This document shows, piece by piece, positions 34,509 to 43,640 of a stretch of DNA of 55,879 nucleotides. Source of the DNA: Flavobacteriaceae bacterium GF1 (GTDB taxonomy: Bacteria > Bacteroidota > Bacteroidia > Flavobacteriales > Flavobacteriaceae); assembly GCA_009797885.1 (NCBI GenBank), contig WNKP01000020.1, positions 1-55,879 of the forward strand, written 5' to 3'. The notes below the pieces were generated by a model. The model made no database searches and was not told the DNA's origin. It saw nothing but the letters and a program-made list of their open reading frames with translations. Position numbers and translations under genes: made by a program. Each line of letters begins with the position of its first letter. Position 1 is the stretch's first letter.

Positions 34509-34592
34509 TTATTTTGCCCTATTTACACTAATCAAAAGTAAAAGCATATTTAGTGCTAGCAATAATAACAGAACAGTAAAAAATGTGTTCAT
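34509..34592 (-). CDS. Tiny single-helix membrane protein, 27 residues
   Basis: An ATG-started frame of 27 codons whose product is almost entirely one hydrophobic helix (MNTFFTVLLLLLALNMLLLL), ending in a short polar tail with Arg and Lys. Without gaps it matches the first 25 residues of the 59-residue protein at 18596-18775 at 12 positions, including the FF near the start and the Asn, Ser and Asn at positions 15, 22 and 24. A terminator begins two bases past its stop. I think it is a genuine small protein gene; function unknown. Confidence 0.5.
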   Translation of the reverse strand: MNTFFTVLLLLLALNMLLLLISVNRAK

Positions 34593-34901
34593 TTTTGTTG
34601 CGGTTTGATGGTTGTTAAATCTTTCCTATGCAACAACTTAACGAAGAAAAACCCTACTTAGTATTTAAAAGTATTCGCAATCAATATGGTATACATTCAT
34701 GGCCTGGTTCTTAATACCATAAGGCATTGCAAAAAAGGGGTGCCATTAAGTAAGCATAGAAAAGAAAGTCACCACGGTTGTTTTTTATTTATTTATTGTT
34801 GTTGTTCTTTAGATGTTGGTAACGGTATTGGTTGCGCTCAAAGGCCTTAAAAAAATTGGACCATGCCAAAACAGTGAGGTAGTGTTATGCTTATGACAAA
34901 A
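34593..34901. other. Intergenic region without a recognised gene
   Basis: About 310 AT-rich bases between the tiny membrane protein and the LVIVD lipoprotein gene. It contains a 28-codon frame on the plus strand from 34628 with no family resemblance, and short T-rich and GTT-repeat runs near 34780-34810. I see no RNA gene or transposon end. Confidence 0.4.
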
Positions 34902-35648
34902 TCAAATGGCGATATTACTTAAGGCTGTAAAGTCAATTCCTTCATCCGAAGGGTTCAACTGATATTGGAATAGACCTGTTTCACCAATGGCAATTAGCAG
35001 GTCCCCCCTAATAATCACATCGAACGCTTGTTTATTAATGGCTTTTACCAATTTTGAATCAGCAGGATTGCTTATGTCAAAGACTTTTATTTCATCGTCA
35101 CATACAAATAAGTAGTTCCCATAAAGCCCCAAACCTCTTGGAAAAATAAGGTTCCTTGAGCTTATAAGAATAGGTTCCGTAACCTTGGTGACATCATAAA
35201 TTTCCAAAACGTTAATGTCATTGCCACAGAAGGTATCGCTATGCAAGGTTACAAAAGCATGGGTATCATTGGCGACCACGGGGTCGCAGGCCGTAAAATG
35301 TTGAACGCTGGACAGTTTTTGGGGAAACTCAGGATTGCCAAGCCCGTAAATGAACATTCCGGTTCTAGAACCTATGTACAGATAGTCCTTATAGCCAAAC
35401 AAAGTTTCGATATCAAAACCAATGTTCACTTTATTGACCAAGACCGGTTCTTTGGACTGAGCGAGACTAAAGACATTTAGATCAAATCGGTCCACCACAT
35501 ATAAGTAATCGCCCTTAAGGGTAAAGGTGGCCAGGGAACCGCCCTGGCCATCTGGAGAGGGTGTTTCGGGCGAACCGGCAGCATCACCGTCGGAACTACA
35601 GGACAAGATCAACAAAGGAAAAAGGACCAAAAAACTTAGGTTTTTCAT
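34902..35648 (-). CDS. LVIVD-repeat lipoprotein
   Basis: A 248-residue lipoprotein (lipidated Cys17 in LLILSCSS). A Gly/Ser/Pro-rich linker (about 18-38) precedes repeated beta-propeller-like units of the LVIVD kind (LKGDYLYVVDRFDLNVFSL; GYKDYLYIGSRTGMFIYGL; YGNYLFVCDDEIKVFDIS). It probably folds as a propeller on the outer surface or in the periplasm. The preceding gene on the same strand (ending 4 bases upstream) encodes a similar but shorter protein, so the pair are co-transcribed partners, or one protein split in two. Confidence 0.8.
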   Translation of the reverse strand: MKNLSFLVLFPLLILSCSSDGDAAGSPETPSPDGQGGSLATFTLKGDYLYVVDRFDLNVFSLAQSKEPVLVNKVNIGFDIETLFGYKDYLYIGSRTGMFIYGLGNPEFPQKLSSVQHFTACDPVVANDTHAFVTLHSDTFCGNDINVLEIYDVTKVTEPILISSRNLIFPRGLGLYGNYLFVCDDEIKVFDISNPADSKLVKAINKQAFDVIIRGDLLIAIGETGLFQYQLNPSDEGIDFTALSNIAI

Positions 35649-35652
35649 GAAT

Positions 35653-36174
35653 TCATTTTTTTAGTTTCCAATCAACGACAACACTATTTATAGGCACGTC
35701 ATACGCATAAAATCCATCTGGGGAAAGCAGTTCGGGGAAGGTGTTTTCAATGCGTTTTGTCAGGGTTAAACTATTTGTGCCAAAATCAAAATCCGCGGCA
35801 ATTAAATCCGTAGCTTGATTTATATAAAGTATGCTTTCCCGTATGGCCAAATCCGTAGATCCGGGTACTTCAATAAACGTAATCTTGATTGGGTTTTGAG
35901 GGTCGGAGTTGTCAAATACATGGAACCCCTTGCGGACCTCATTCACAAAAAGGTAGTTATCCTTAAGATATATTTTTCCGGAATTGAGGATTTCCATGGG
36001 CTCCCCAAGTTGAACGGATTTTTCAAAATCACTGCGATCCAGAAAAACGGGTTCATAAAGTGAGGAGGATAGTTGGTCATCCGCAAAGTCGTCGTCTTCA
36101 CAGTTTCCATAAAAACAACAACTCCCCAAGGTAGAAACGATCAAAAAAAGCGGCAGGAAATAAACTCTTCCCAT
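35653..36174 (-). CDS. LVIVD-like lipoprotein, partner of the next gene
   Basis: A 173-residue lipoprotein with Cys19 in TLGSC, then an Asp-rich stretch (EDDDFADDQ). Repeats such as IYLKDNYLFVNEVRKGFHVFDNSD match the LVIVD pattern of the downstream gene. It ends in DWKLKK, so it lacks further repeats. Only 4 bases separate it from the next gene. Function unknown; surface display is inferred. Confidence 0.75.
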   Translation of the reverse strand: MGRVYFLPLFLIVSTLGSCCFYGNCEDDDFADDQLSSSLYEPVFLDRSDFEKSVQLGEPMEILNSGKIYLKDNYLFVNEVRKGFHVFDNSDPQNPIKITFIEVPGSTDLAIRESILYINQATDLIAADFDFGTNSLTLTKRIENTFPELLSPDGFYAYDVPINSVVVDWKLKK

Positions 36175-36261
36175 AACATATGTTTTTTGTAGGATTCATA
36201 AAATGAAAAAGGTTGTTGGGATGATCGTTAAGTTTGGGTTATGAAAACCTTTTTCATAAAA

Positions 36262-36284
36262 AAACCGCTCTTATTGAGCGGTTT
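36262..36284 (-). terminator. Terminator of the peroxiredoxin gene
   Basis: AAACCGCTC-TTATT-GAGCGGTTT, a perfect 9-bp stem followed on the minus strand by TTTT. It lies 20 bases past the peroxiredoxin stop. Confidence 0.85.
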
Positions 36285-36303
36285 AAGGTCCTTTTGAATT
36301 CCT

Positions 36304-36942
36304 TTAAACGGTTGGATCGGGTGTCATCCTAAGGTAGGGTTTTATCTCTTCAACCCCCTTGGTAAACAATTCTTTCGCCTCTTCCGTAGGGATAGCCGGA
36401 CTGACCACTACATCTTCCCCATTCTTCCAATTGGCCGGTGTGGCCACTTTATGGTAAGCGGTCAATTGCAAGGAATCAACGACCCTAAGAAGCTCATAAA
36501 AATTTCTTCCGGTTGAAGCAGGGTATGTTAAAATGAGTTTTACGGATTTGTCCGGGGCGACAATAAATACAGAACGTACCGTGAGGGTATCGTCAGCATT
36601 GGGGTGGATCATATCGTATAGATCGGATACTTTTCTGTCCTCGTCAGCTACAATGGGAAAGTTAACAATGGTCTCCTGGGTTTCATTGATGTCCTTGATC
36701 CATTCGTTGTGGGAGTCGGCCCCATCAACGCTCAACGCCATCATTTTCACATTTCTTTTATCGAATTCGGACTTAAATTTTGCTGCAGTGCCAAGTTCTG
36801 TGGTACATACTGGAGTAAAATCCGCAGGATGGGAAAATAAAATCCCCCAGCTATCCCCCAAATAATCATAAAAATTTAAGGTCCCTTGGGAAGTTTCTGC
36901 GGTAAAATTGGGGGCGGTGTCGCCCAATCGTAATGTTGCCAT
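36304..36942 (-). CDS. 1-Cys peroxiredoxin (Prx6 type)
   Basis: A 212-residue cytosolic peroxiredoxin reducing hydrogen peroxide and alkyl peroxides. The peroxidatic Cys46 sits in HPADFTPVCTTELG, the PVCTTE form typical of the Prx6 group. The long C-terminal dimerisation domain (about 160-212, with WKNGEDVVVSP) distinguishes it from 2-Cys AhpC types. It stands alone, with its own terminator, and is divergent from the DinB-type gene. Confidence 0.95.
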   Translation of the reverse strand: MATLRLGDTAPNFTAETSQGTLNFYDYLGDSWGILFSHPADFTPVCTTELGTAAKFKSEFDKRNVKMMALSVDGADSHNEWIKDINETQETIVNFPIVADEDRKVSDLYDMIHPNADDTLTVRSVFIVAPDKSVKLILTYPASTGRNFYELLRVVDSLQLTAYHKVATPANWKNGEDVVVSPAIPTEEAKELFTKGVEEIKPYLRMTPDPTV

Positions 36943-37039
36943 GGTATAACTAATTTTGATACCCTAAAATTAGGACTAACTTTTAGTCTATCATTTTTAC
37001 GGTAGTTAAATCTATATCAAAGTTTGTTACTTTTAGGGT

Positions 37040-37582
37040 ATGGAAGAAAACAGAATGGAACGGCTCCGGTATCCCATTGGAAAATACGAAGTTCCTGCCG
37101 TGATTACCAAGGAGCATCTGGAGGAATGGATCGGCATTCTTGAGACCTTGCCGGGCAAATTGGAGGATTTGGTCCGTTCGTTGACCGAAGAACAACTGGA
37201 AACCCCTTACCGGCCCGATGGATGGACCATACGACAGGTAGTGCATCATGTTGCGGACAGTCACCATAACAGTTATATCCGTTTTAAGTGGGCCCTTACA
37301 GAGGACAACCCTTTGATCAAGGCCTACTTTGAAAAAGAATGGGCCAATCTTTTTGATACAAGAACGGCCCCCATTCAACTATCATTGGACCATTTAAGGG
37401 CGGTTCATGCCAAATTGGTTTATTTATTAAAAGGGCTTTCCAAAGAACAACTACAACGAAAGTTCACTCATCCCGAGGGCAATATCGTATCTACTTTGGA
37501 AGAGAATATTGGACGATATGCGTGGCACGGAAGCCACCATTTTGCCCATATTAAAACTGTAATTGACCAAAAGCAGTGGTAG
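37040..37582 (+). CDS. YfiT-type DinB-fold metal-dependent protein
   Basis: A 180-residue four-helix-bundle protein of the DinB/YfiT family. Conserved segments are YPIGKYEVP at 11-19, PDGWTIRQVVHHVADSH (59-75, metal-binding His) and AWHGSHHFAHI (161-171, further metal-ligand His). Relatives include putative bacillithiol or thiol S-transferases; the substrate here is unknown. It is convergent with the GNAT gene, with one base between the two stops. Confidence 0.88.
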   Translation: MEENRMERLRYPIGKYEVPAVITKEHLEEWIGILETLPGKLEDLVRSLTEEQLETPYRPDGWTIRQVVHHVADSHHNSYIRFKWALTEDNPLIKAYFEKEWANLFDTRTAPIQLSLDHLRAVHAKLVYLLKGLSKEQLQRKFTHPEGNIVSTLEENIGRYAWHGSHHFAHIKTVIDQKQW

Positions 37583-37583
37583 T

Positions 37584-38111
37584 TCAAATGGATTTTGCCA
37601 GCACCCACATTTCTTTTTGATCGGATTTTACGCCCGGTAGTGCTATTTTGGTTTCCCCAATGATTCCAAATCCATTTTTTTGATAAAACGCCAATGCGTT
37701 TCCTTTTTTCATGGCCTCCAACCAAATGACTTTCTTCTGGAGTTTTCTGGCGTGATCCGTACAAAATAGGAGCACCTCATTTCCAATGCCCTTCCCCGTA
37801 AAATCCTTTTTCAAATACAAGCGATGCAGGTACAGGGCCTCCTTTCCCGTAAAGTTTGCGCAGGCCTTATGCCTCGTTATTTTTAGGACTCCGGCAGGGA
37901 TATGGTCGACTACAATTACGTAGTTGTCACAATTGGGATTGGCCAATTCGCTGGTGACGACCTCCGCAGTAAAACTTGTGGAAATATATGGGATTGTATT
38001 GTTGTTTTCCCAAAGATGTAAATAATGTGCATTGTAGGATTGTATCCCAACGGTAATATAGGTATCGATGTTCTTCCTGGAAAGTGGTATAAATTGGACG
38101 TTAACTTTCAA
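37584..38111 (-). CDS. GNAT family N-acetyltransferase
   Basis: A 175-residue acetyl-CoA-dependent acetyltransferase of unknown substrate. The acetyl-CoA loop is YLKKDFTGKGIGNEVLLF (about 113-130), matching the Q/RxxGxG/A motif as FTGKGIGN. The C-terminal strand with YQKNGFGIIGETKIALPG is typical of the fold. The cupin gene starts only a few bases away on the same strand, so the two may be co-transcribed (cupin first). Confidence 0.88.
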   Translation of the reverse strand: MKVNVQFIPLSRKNIDTYITVGIQSYNAHYLHLWENNNTIPYISTSFTAEVVTSELANPNCDNYVIVVDHIPAGVLKITRHKACANFTGKEALYLHRLYLKKDFTGKGIGNEVLLFCTDHARKLQKKVIWLEAMKKGNALAFYQKNGFGIIGETKIALPGVKSDQKEMWVLAKSI

Positions 38112-38113
38112 AC

Positions 38114-38437
38114 CTATGCCTTTTCCCCTCCTTTTGGGCCATAAAACAATACCCAGGTTGCAAAATCATCCGTAAAGTTCTCAAATCTATGGATGACTCC
38201 CGCTGGGACAAAAAGGACATCGCCCGGCCCAAAATTTGTTCGTTCGTCCCCATTCAAAAATTCACCACTTCCGGATATGACCATATATACCTCATCCTGT
38301 TCATGGGGTTGTTGCAAATCTACTTTATGGGGCTTGTAGATTTCTATGGAAAGGGTGCCATGCCCAAACAAGGTCTTAAACGGACCCTCATGGGCCGCAA
38401 GTGCTTGTATAGCTTCTTCAGGATTTAGTTTCATCAA
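38114..38437 (-). CDS. Cupin-fold protein
   Basis: A 107-residue single-domain cupin. Cupin motif 1 runs HEQDEVYMVISGSGEFLNGDE (about 40-60), with His and Glu as metal ligands, and motif 2 has VPAGVIHRFEN. Members of this size bind metals and small molecules; some are isomerases or dioxygenases. It lies directly upstream of the GNAT gene with a spacing of 2 bases. No substrate can be predicted. Confidence 0.88.
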   Translation of the reverse strand: MMKLNPEEAIQALAAHEGPFKTLFGHGTLSIEIYKPHKVDLQQPHEQDEVYMVISGSGEFLNGDERTNFGPGDVLFVPAGVIHRFENFTDDFATWVLFYGPKGGEKA

Positions 38438-38476
38438 AAAGGTCTTTTAATTCAGGAAGCAAGGTCTACATACGCA

Positions 38477-39043
38477 TTATTGCCCATTACCAATCCATTT
38501 AATATTACAACCTATACTCGGTTTTTGGTCTTGGTCAATGGGTTTTCCCTCCAAAAGGGCATCCATGGCATTTCGTAGATCGTGTCCATTTAAGGGCAAA
38601 CCGTTTTGAGGGCGGGAATCGTCCAATTGACCTCTGTAAACCAGTTTCAACGAAGCGTTGAACAAATAGAAATCGGGAGTGCAGGCAGCGTCATAAGCCT
38701 TGGCCACATCCTGGTTTTCATCGTATAGATAGGGGAAAGAATACCCCTCTTGCTGTGCAACTTCCGTCATTAAATGGGGCGCATCTTGCGGATAGTTCAC
38801 TACATCATTGCTGGAAATGGCGACAAACCCAATCCCTTTTTCTTGATATTCCCTACCCAATTTTGAGATTTCTGGGTTCACATGTACCACAAAAGGGCAG
38901 TGATTACAGATAAACATAATGACAGTGCCTTTTTCACCATGTAGCCCTGATAAACTACGTGTTTGACCGCTAACGGTATCAAACAACGAAAAATCGGGGG
39001 CAGGGGTGCCCAATGGTAACATATTGCTCGGAGTTCGTGCCAT
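38477..39043 (-). CDS. Thioredoxin-fold (AhpC/TSA-like) redox protein
   Basis: A 188-residue redoxin-type protein with a CNHC active-site motif (Cys46, Cys49) in FICNHCPFV. No signal peptide is apparent. The second half (AYDAACTPDFYLFN, LPLNGHDLRNAMD) matches the flavobacterial thioredoxin family that accompanies detoxification genes. It lies 39 bases from the cupin gene on the same strand and may share a transcript with it. The redox partner is unknown. Confidence 0.88.
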   Translation of the reverse strand: MARTPSNMLPLGTPAPDFSLFDTVSGQTRSLSGLHGEKGTVIMFICNHCPFVVHVNPEISKLGREYQEKGIGFVAISSNDVVNYPQDAPHLMTEVAQQEGYSFPYLYDENQDVAKAYDAACTPDFYLFNASLKLVYRGQLDDSRPQNGLPLNGHDLRNAMDALLEGKPIDQDQKPSIGCNIKWIGNGQ

Positions 39044-39143
39044 GGAGAAGTTTTTAATGCTTTTGCTAAGGTAAGCATCGATTCAAGATCATGAGAATCC
39101 ATTAGTTGGGAAACATTTATATTAGAGGGAAATTGGATGGTTT

Positions 39144-40061
39144 TTGGAGCAACTCATAGATAACGTTCATATCAATTTTGATACAAAGTCCCTATGGGCA
39201 CTCAATGTGGCCCTGGCCCTGGTCATGTTTGGAATTGCCCTGGAAATAAGAATGGACGATTTTAAACAACTGCTCAAATCACCAAAATTGGTCTTGACCG
39301 GGGTGCTAAGTCAATTTATACTACTGCCATTGGTCACTTTTTTACTGGTATGGCTTACCGATCCCATACCCAGCATTGCTTTGGGGATGTTTATGGTAGC
39401 GGCCTGCCCTGGGGGAAATGTCTCCAACTTTTTTACACATATGTCCAGGGGAAATGCGGCCCTTTCTGTTACCCTCACTGCAATTGCAACACTTTTGGCC
39501 ATAGTGATGACCCCTCTTAACCTGAGTTTTTGGGGTGGTCTATATGGGCCCACGGCATCTATTTTAAAAGAGGTTTCCATATCCCCATTTGCCATGGTGC
39601 GCCTTGTTGCTTTATTGCTCGGTATGCCCTTGCTATTGGGAATGTTGGTAAATTATCATAGGCCCAAATTGGCCAGAAAGATGGCAAAAGGCTTTAAAGT
39701 TGGTTCCTTGCTCTTTTTTGTGGTATTGGTATTCATAGCACTTTACAACAATAGGGAAGTTTTTATGGCGTATGTGCTGTATGTGTTCTGGTTGGTTTTG
39801 TTGCATAATTTATTGGCCTTACTGACGGGTTTCTCCCTAGGTAAGTTAATGGGTTTTGATAAAGGCAGTATACGTTGTTTGACCATTGAAACCGGAATAC
39901 AGAACTCTGGCCTTGGCCTGTTATTGATCTTTACTTTTTTCGAGGGCCTTGGTGGTATGGCCCTTTTAACGGCTTTTTGGGGCATATGGCATTTAATATC
40001 CGGTTTGGTACTTAGTGGGTTTTGGGGATATGGCTCTGTTGAAAAAGAAGAATTGGTGTGA
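39144..40061 (+). CDS. Bile acid:sodium symporter family transporter
   Basis: A 305-residue inner-membrane transporter of the SBF/BASS family with about nine helices. The first runs LWALNVALALVMFGIALEI (18-36). SBF signatures include AACPGGNVSNFFTHMSRGNAALSV (near 89-112), the site of sodium coordination, and TIETGIQNSGLGLLLI (near 250-265). The start is TTG. It overlaps the acyltransferase gene by four bases (GTGA). Substrates may be organic acids; bile acids are unlikely in a free-living marine-type bacterium. Confidence 0.9.
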   Translation: MEQLIDNVHINFDTKSLWALNVALALVMFGIALEIRMDDFKQLLKSPKLVLTGVLSQFILLPLVTFLLVWLTDPIPSIALGMFMVAACPGGNVSNFFTHMSRGNAALSVTLTAIATLLAIVMTPLNLSFWGGLYGPTASILKEVSISPFAMVRLVALLLGMPLLLGMLVNYHRPKLARKMAKGFKVGSLLFFVVLVFIALYNNREVFMAYVLYVFWLVLLHNLLALLTGFSLGKLMGFDKGSIRCLTIETGIQNSGLGLLLIFTFFEGLGGMALLTAFWGIWHLISGLVLSGFWGYGSVEKEELV

Positions 40062-41104
40062 AGGCGATTGCTTATTATTTCTTTAAATATTGGGTGACCA
40101 TCGCACTGTTCTTTTACTACCGGAACATTAAATTGAAGGGTCTTGGACATATCCCAAAAAACAAGGCAATCCTTTTTTTGTCCAACCATCAGAACGCATT
40201 AATGGATATTTTGTTGATTGCTACTAAATGCGGCAGGAAACCGTGGTTTCTTACAAGGGCGGATGTGTTTAAAAAGACAGCGTTTGGACCACTCTTTCGA
40301 TTTCTTCAAATGATGCCGATTTATCGTATGCGGGACGGAAGGGCCAGTCTTTCTGGAAATAGGGCCATTTTTAACGAATGTGGTACGTTATTGGAGCAGG
40401 GGGAAGCTATCCTAATATTCCCGGAAGCCAACCATAGCCTAAAACGTAGGATACGACCCTTGAGCAAAGGGTTTACCCGTATTATTGCAGCAGCGTTGAA
40501 AAAAGATCCCGAATTGGATTTGTTGCTCATACCTGTAGGGCAGAACTACCAAACCCCCAGACAGGCTGGGGATAGTGCTGCCCTTTATTTTGGTGAGCCC
40601 ATTGCCGTGCAGGAGTATGGTAAGGCGGAAGGCCGGGGCATGGCCTTAAAGAATGAAGTGTTTCAAAAACTAACAAAACTCACTACACATATTTCCGATG
40701 AGGAAAACTATGAACGTATGGTGACCCAGTTGAATGACCTGGGAATGGATTATACCGATCCTGTTGCCAGTAACCAGTGGCTCGCTGATAAACATGCTAC
40801 CATAACAGCGCCGAGGAAGTCTTTTGGCAGTCCACTTTTCCGCCTTATTTTTAGGTTGATCAATTTTCCCATGATACTCCTTTGGCGTGTCTTTTTAAAA
40901 CCCAAAGTTCCGGAACCCGAATTTGATGCTACGTTTCGTTTTGGTTTTGTCCTACTGGCCTATCCTTTAATGTACTTCTTATCGATAATGGCGTTGACGT
41001 ATACCTTCAATCTGAAAACGGCATGCCTTTGTTGCCTAAGTCATGTCGTTTTAAACCTTTTTTTGGTGAAAATTGGGATTACATCATCGGACCAAAGAAA
41101 ATAG
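40058..41104 (+). CDS. Phospholipid/glycerol acyltransferase (PlsC family)
   Basis: A 348-residue membrane-associated acyltransferase. The catalytic motif is NHQNALMD (43-50), with five residues between His and Asp; this is the Gpt2-like subfamily form rather than the classic HX4D of PlsC. LTRADVFKKTAFGPLF and FPEANHSLKRR (the FPEG-like block) follow. Membrane helices near 285-300 and 305-340 are at the C-terminus. The start is GTG, coupled to the SBF gene. The last 26 bp overlap the tail of the M14 peptidase gene on the other strand. Confidence 0.88.
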   Translation: MKAIAYYFFKYWVTIALFFYYRNIKLKGLGHIPKNKAILFLSNHQNALMDILLIATKCGRKPWFLTRADVFKKTAFGPLFRFLQMMPIYRMRDGRASLSGNRAIFNECGTLLEQGEAILIFPEANHSLKRRIRPLSKGFTRIIAAALKKDPELDLLLIPVGQNYQTPRQAGDSAALYFGEPIAVQEYGKAEGRGMALKNEVFQKLTKLTTHISDEENYERMVTQLNDLGMDYTDPVASNQWLADKHATITAPRKSFGSPLFRLIFRLINFPMILLWRVFLKPKVPEPEFDATFRFGFVLLAYPLMYFLSIMALTYTFNLKTACLCCLSHVVLNLFLVKIGITSSDQRK

Positions 41105-43604
41105 CATTCATCATCAGTTTATTGGTGCCATACCAAAAGGCCCTAAAATTGGTATTGTCCGTAAACAGAATAACACGTCCCTTACCCATACGTTTGGCTT
41201 TAAAGGGCACACTATTTTTGATCAGCTTTTTGTTTTCTTCGGAGATATAGCCACTCTGCAGCGGGTTATTGGTGTATTTAATAGGATTGTTGTAGCTATC
41301 TTTTTCAGGTTTAAGGTAGATATTGGTATTTCTGAACAAAGAAATCTTGTTGTTTTTATACCCATAGCCAACCGGATGTGACCGATCCAATTTTGCTTCA
41401 AAAATAGCGCCACCGGTTACCTGGGCACCCAGGAAATCACGTCTTTGGTCAAATCTGATATTTTTGGCCTTTAAGGTATCTTTTTTCATTTCCAACTTCA
41501 GAAACTCGTACTTTTTAAACCAATCCGCTACATTCCTAAAACCGATTACGGTCCCTCCTTTCTGTACCCATTCCTTGACTTTTTCGGCTCCCTTTTTGTC
41601 CAGAATGTTTCCACCCCTACCGCTGGGCATGATCAAATCGGTGTATTGGCTTAAGTCCACCTGATTGAAATAACGGGTGTCAATTTTGGTAATCTTCATG
41701 TTGTACCGCGTATCGAACAAATGCCAAATTTCCCCAGCATCGTAAGAGCGAACACCATCACCTACCAATAGGGCGACTTTCTGTTTTTGGATGGGATCAA
41801 AATCATTACTGCCCAAATCAATTCCAACGGTCAATCCCGTGGATACGGCATCGATGGAAATCTGGCTTTCCAAAGCAACTTTTTCAAGAAAGCTGTGCAT
41901 CCCATCGGCATCTAACTTCTGGTTCTGTACCGGAACCATTATGGTTCCATAATCATATTTTTTACCGTTCAGGCTAAAGGGGGTTTTGGCCACCTTCGCC
42001 CGTAAACCCTTTTCAAGAATGGCATTCAATGCTTTTGGGGTATAGTACTCATGCCACTCAAAAAGATAGGCATAATTGCTTTTTCCACTTATGGACCCTT
42101 GAATAGGCTCCAGGTTTTCCACTTTATCACCCGCACTTAACAAAGCGGACAGCTCCGTATGATCCAAATTGAAGGCCAAGGGAAAGGTCCATGCGGAAAT
42201 ATCGTAGAAAAGACTGTCTTTAAAGGTTGTTCTTTTCTCGAACATGGCCCTGATCAACCGTGGGTTTTTCTGATTTAGGGGAACCACATACGCTGCCCCT
42301 TTTTTGAATGCCTTGCCGCCAATAGTCACATCACCCTTCAATTCATGGAATTGTATGTTGTGCCTATTAAGTACTTCCGCCAGATGCCAGGTCTTATTGA
42401 TATCCTTGGCATCTCCAAACAAGTACCCCTTTGTCCTACTTCTACTGGCCTCCCTTTTAATGTCCTGATAGTATTTTCTCTGATAATCAAGGATTTTGGT
42501 ACGCATATCCTTGGCGGCCTCAATAGTGGAAAGGGCCGTGGTAAACTGATTTCTTATCGTGAAGGGAAAAGTAAGTATGCCGTTTTCACTTTCTTGGATA
42601 TGGCCCCTTGAGCTTCCTTGTTCAAACAATATCCCTATGCTTCCGTTTACATCCGGGAAGGTAGAGCCTTTACCGTAATAATAGTCATCGTAGTTTTCCT
42701 CGGAATAGTAAAGAGACCCAATCTTATCCAAGGCCCGGGCATGGTAAGTGCCGATTTCCGCAGTCAATTCCTGATTGATTTTTGGAGTTAAAGGGTGCAC
42801 CCTTGAGGGTTCGCCCGGCTGGAAGAAGAAAGTGGAGTTGGTACCCATTTCATGATGGTCCGTCAAAATATTGGGCAACCATTTATGGAACGTTTCAATA
42901 CGCGCCCTACTTTCCGGTAATTGCACGGGCAACCAATCCCTGTTCATATCAAACCAATAATGATTGGTACGTCCACCGGGCCACACTTCATGGTATTCAC
43001 GTTCGTTACGATCTGGATTCAAATTTTGACTTCTATGTACATTGGCCCAATAGGCAAAACGCTGCAACCCATCTGGATTAAAACAGGGATCCAGTAGGAT
43101 CACCATATTGTCCAACAGTTCTTCAATTTCCGGTCCCTGTGCTGCGGCCAAGTAATACGCATAGGCAAGGGAGGCATTGGAACCACTGGACTCATTACCA
43201 TGAATTGAAAAGCCTTGATATACTACAATGGGCATCCCATTTGTATTTAAGGATGTAGCTCCACTCTCGGTAAGTGAAATATGCTCTTGCCGTAGCTGTT
43301 CCAGATTTTGATGGTTTTTTGGGGAGGTGACCGTTACCAGTAAGATGGGGCGGCCTTCAAAAGTTTTACCCCTGCTTTCAATAGTGATTCTATCACTTAG
43401 GTCTGCCAATGTTTTCATGTAGAACATGAGCTTATCGTGGGTCACGTGCCATTGCCCCACTTCATGACCAATAATATCCGCAGGTTTCGGAATGGTTGGG
43501 TCATAGGTAACACCATCGGGCAGATAATAGTCCAAGCTTATCGTGTTTTGCGCACATATGGGCATTCCCAATACAGCTATGAACAGGAAGAGTATCAATC
43601 TCAT
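41079..43604 (-). CDS. Secreted M14 family zinc carboxypeptidase
   Basis: An 841-residue protein with a signal peptide (1-19). The peptidase domain (about 40-380) shows the HxxE zinc motif HGNE (135-138), NPDRNEREYHE with Arg-rich substrate contacts, LTDHHEMG supplying the third ligand region and GSIGILFEQGSSRG with the catalytic Glu. The long C-terminal half (about 420-841) resembles the GATase-like and beta regions of large Bacteroidota M14 proteins. It is exported, probably to the periplasm or surface. It is convergent with, and overlaps, the acyltransferase gene by 26 bp. Confidence 0.9.
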   Translation of the reverse strand: MRLILFLFIAVLGMPICAQNTISLDYYLPDGVTYDPTIPKPADIIGHEVGQWHVTHDKLMFYMKTLADLSDRITIESRGKTFEGRPILLVTVTSPKNHQNLEQLRQEHISLTESGATSLNTNGMPIVVYQGFSIHGNESSGSNASLAYAYYLAAAQGPEIEELLDNMVILLDPCFNPDGLQRFAYWANVHRSQNLNPDRNEREYHEVWPGGRTNHYWFDMNRDWLPVQLPESRARIETFHKWLPNILTDHHEMGTNSTFFFQPGEPSRVHPLTPKINQELTAEIGTYHARALDKIGSLYYSEENYDDYYYGKGSTFPDVNGSIGILFEQGSSRGHIQESENGILTFPFTIRNQFTTALSTIEAAKDMRTKILDYQRKYYQDIKREASRSRTKGYLFGDAKDINKTWHLAEVLNRHNIQFHELKGDVTIGGKAFKKGAAYVVPLNQKNPRLIRAMFEKRTTFKDSLFYDISAWTFPLAFNLDHTELSALLSAGDKVENLEPIQGSISGKSNYAYLFEWHEYYTPKALNAILEKGLRAKVAKTPFSLNGKKYDYGTIMVPVQNQKLDADGMHSFLEKVALESQISIDAVSTGLTVGIDLGSNDFDPIQKQKVALLVGDGVRSYDAGEIWHLFDTRYNMKITKIDTRYFNQVDLSQYTDLIMPSGRGGNILDKKGAEKVKEWVQKGGTVIGFRNVADWFKKYEFLKLEMKKDTLKAKNIRFDQRRDFLGAQVTGGAIFEAKLDRSHPVGYGYKNNKISLFRNTNIYLKPEKDSYNNPIKYTNNPLQSGYISEENKKLIKNSVPFKAKRMGKGRVILFTDNTNFRAFWYGTNKLMMNAIFFGPMM

Positions 43605-43640
43605 CTTGAATTATTTAAGTTAGTCTATACTAAAAACAAA

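Noticed and set aside
34628-34714. 28-codon plus-strand frame in the intergenic region
   Set aside because: Hydrophilic product without homology cues, no promoter box, and not in line with any neighbour.
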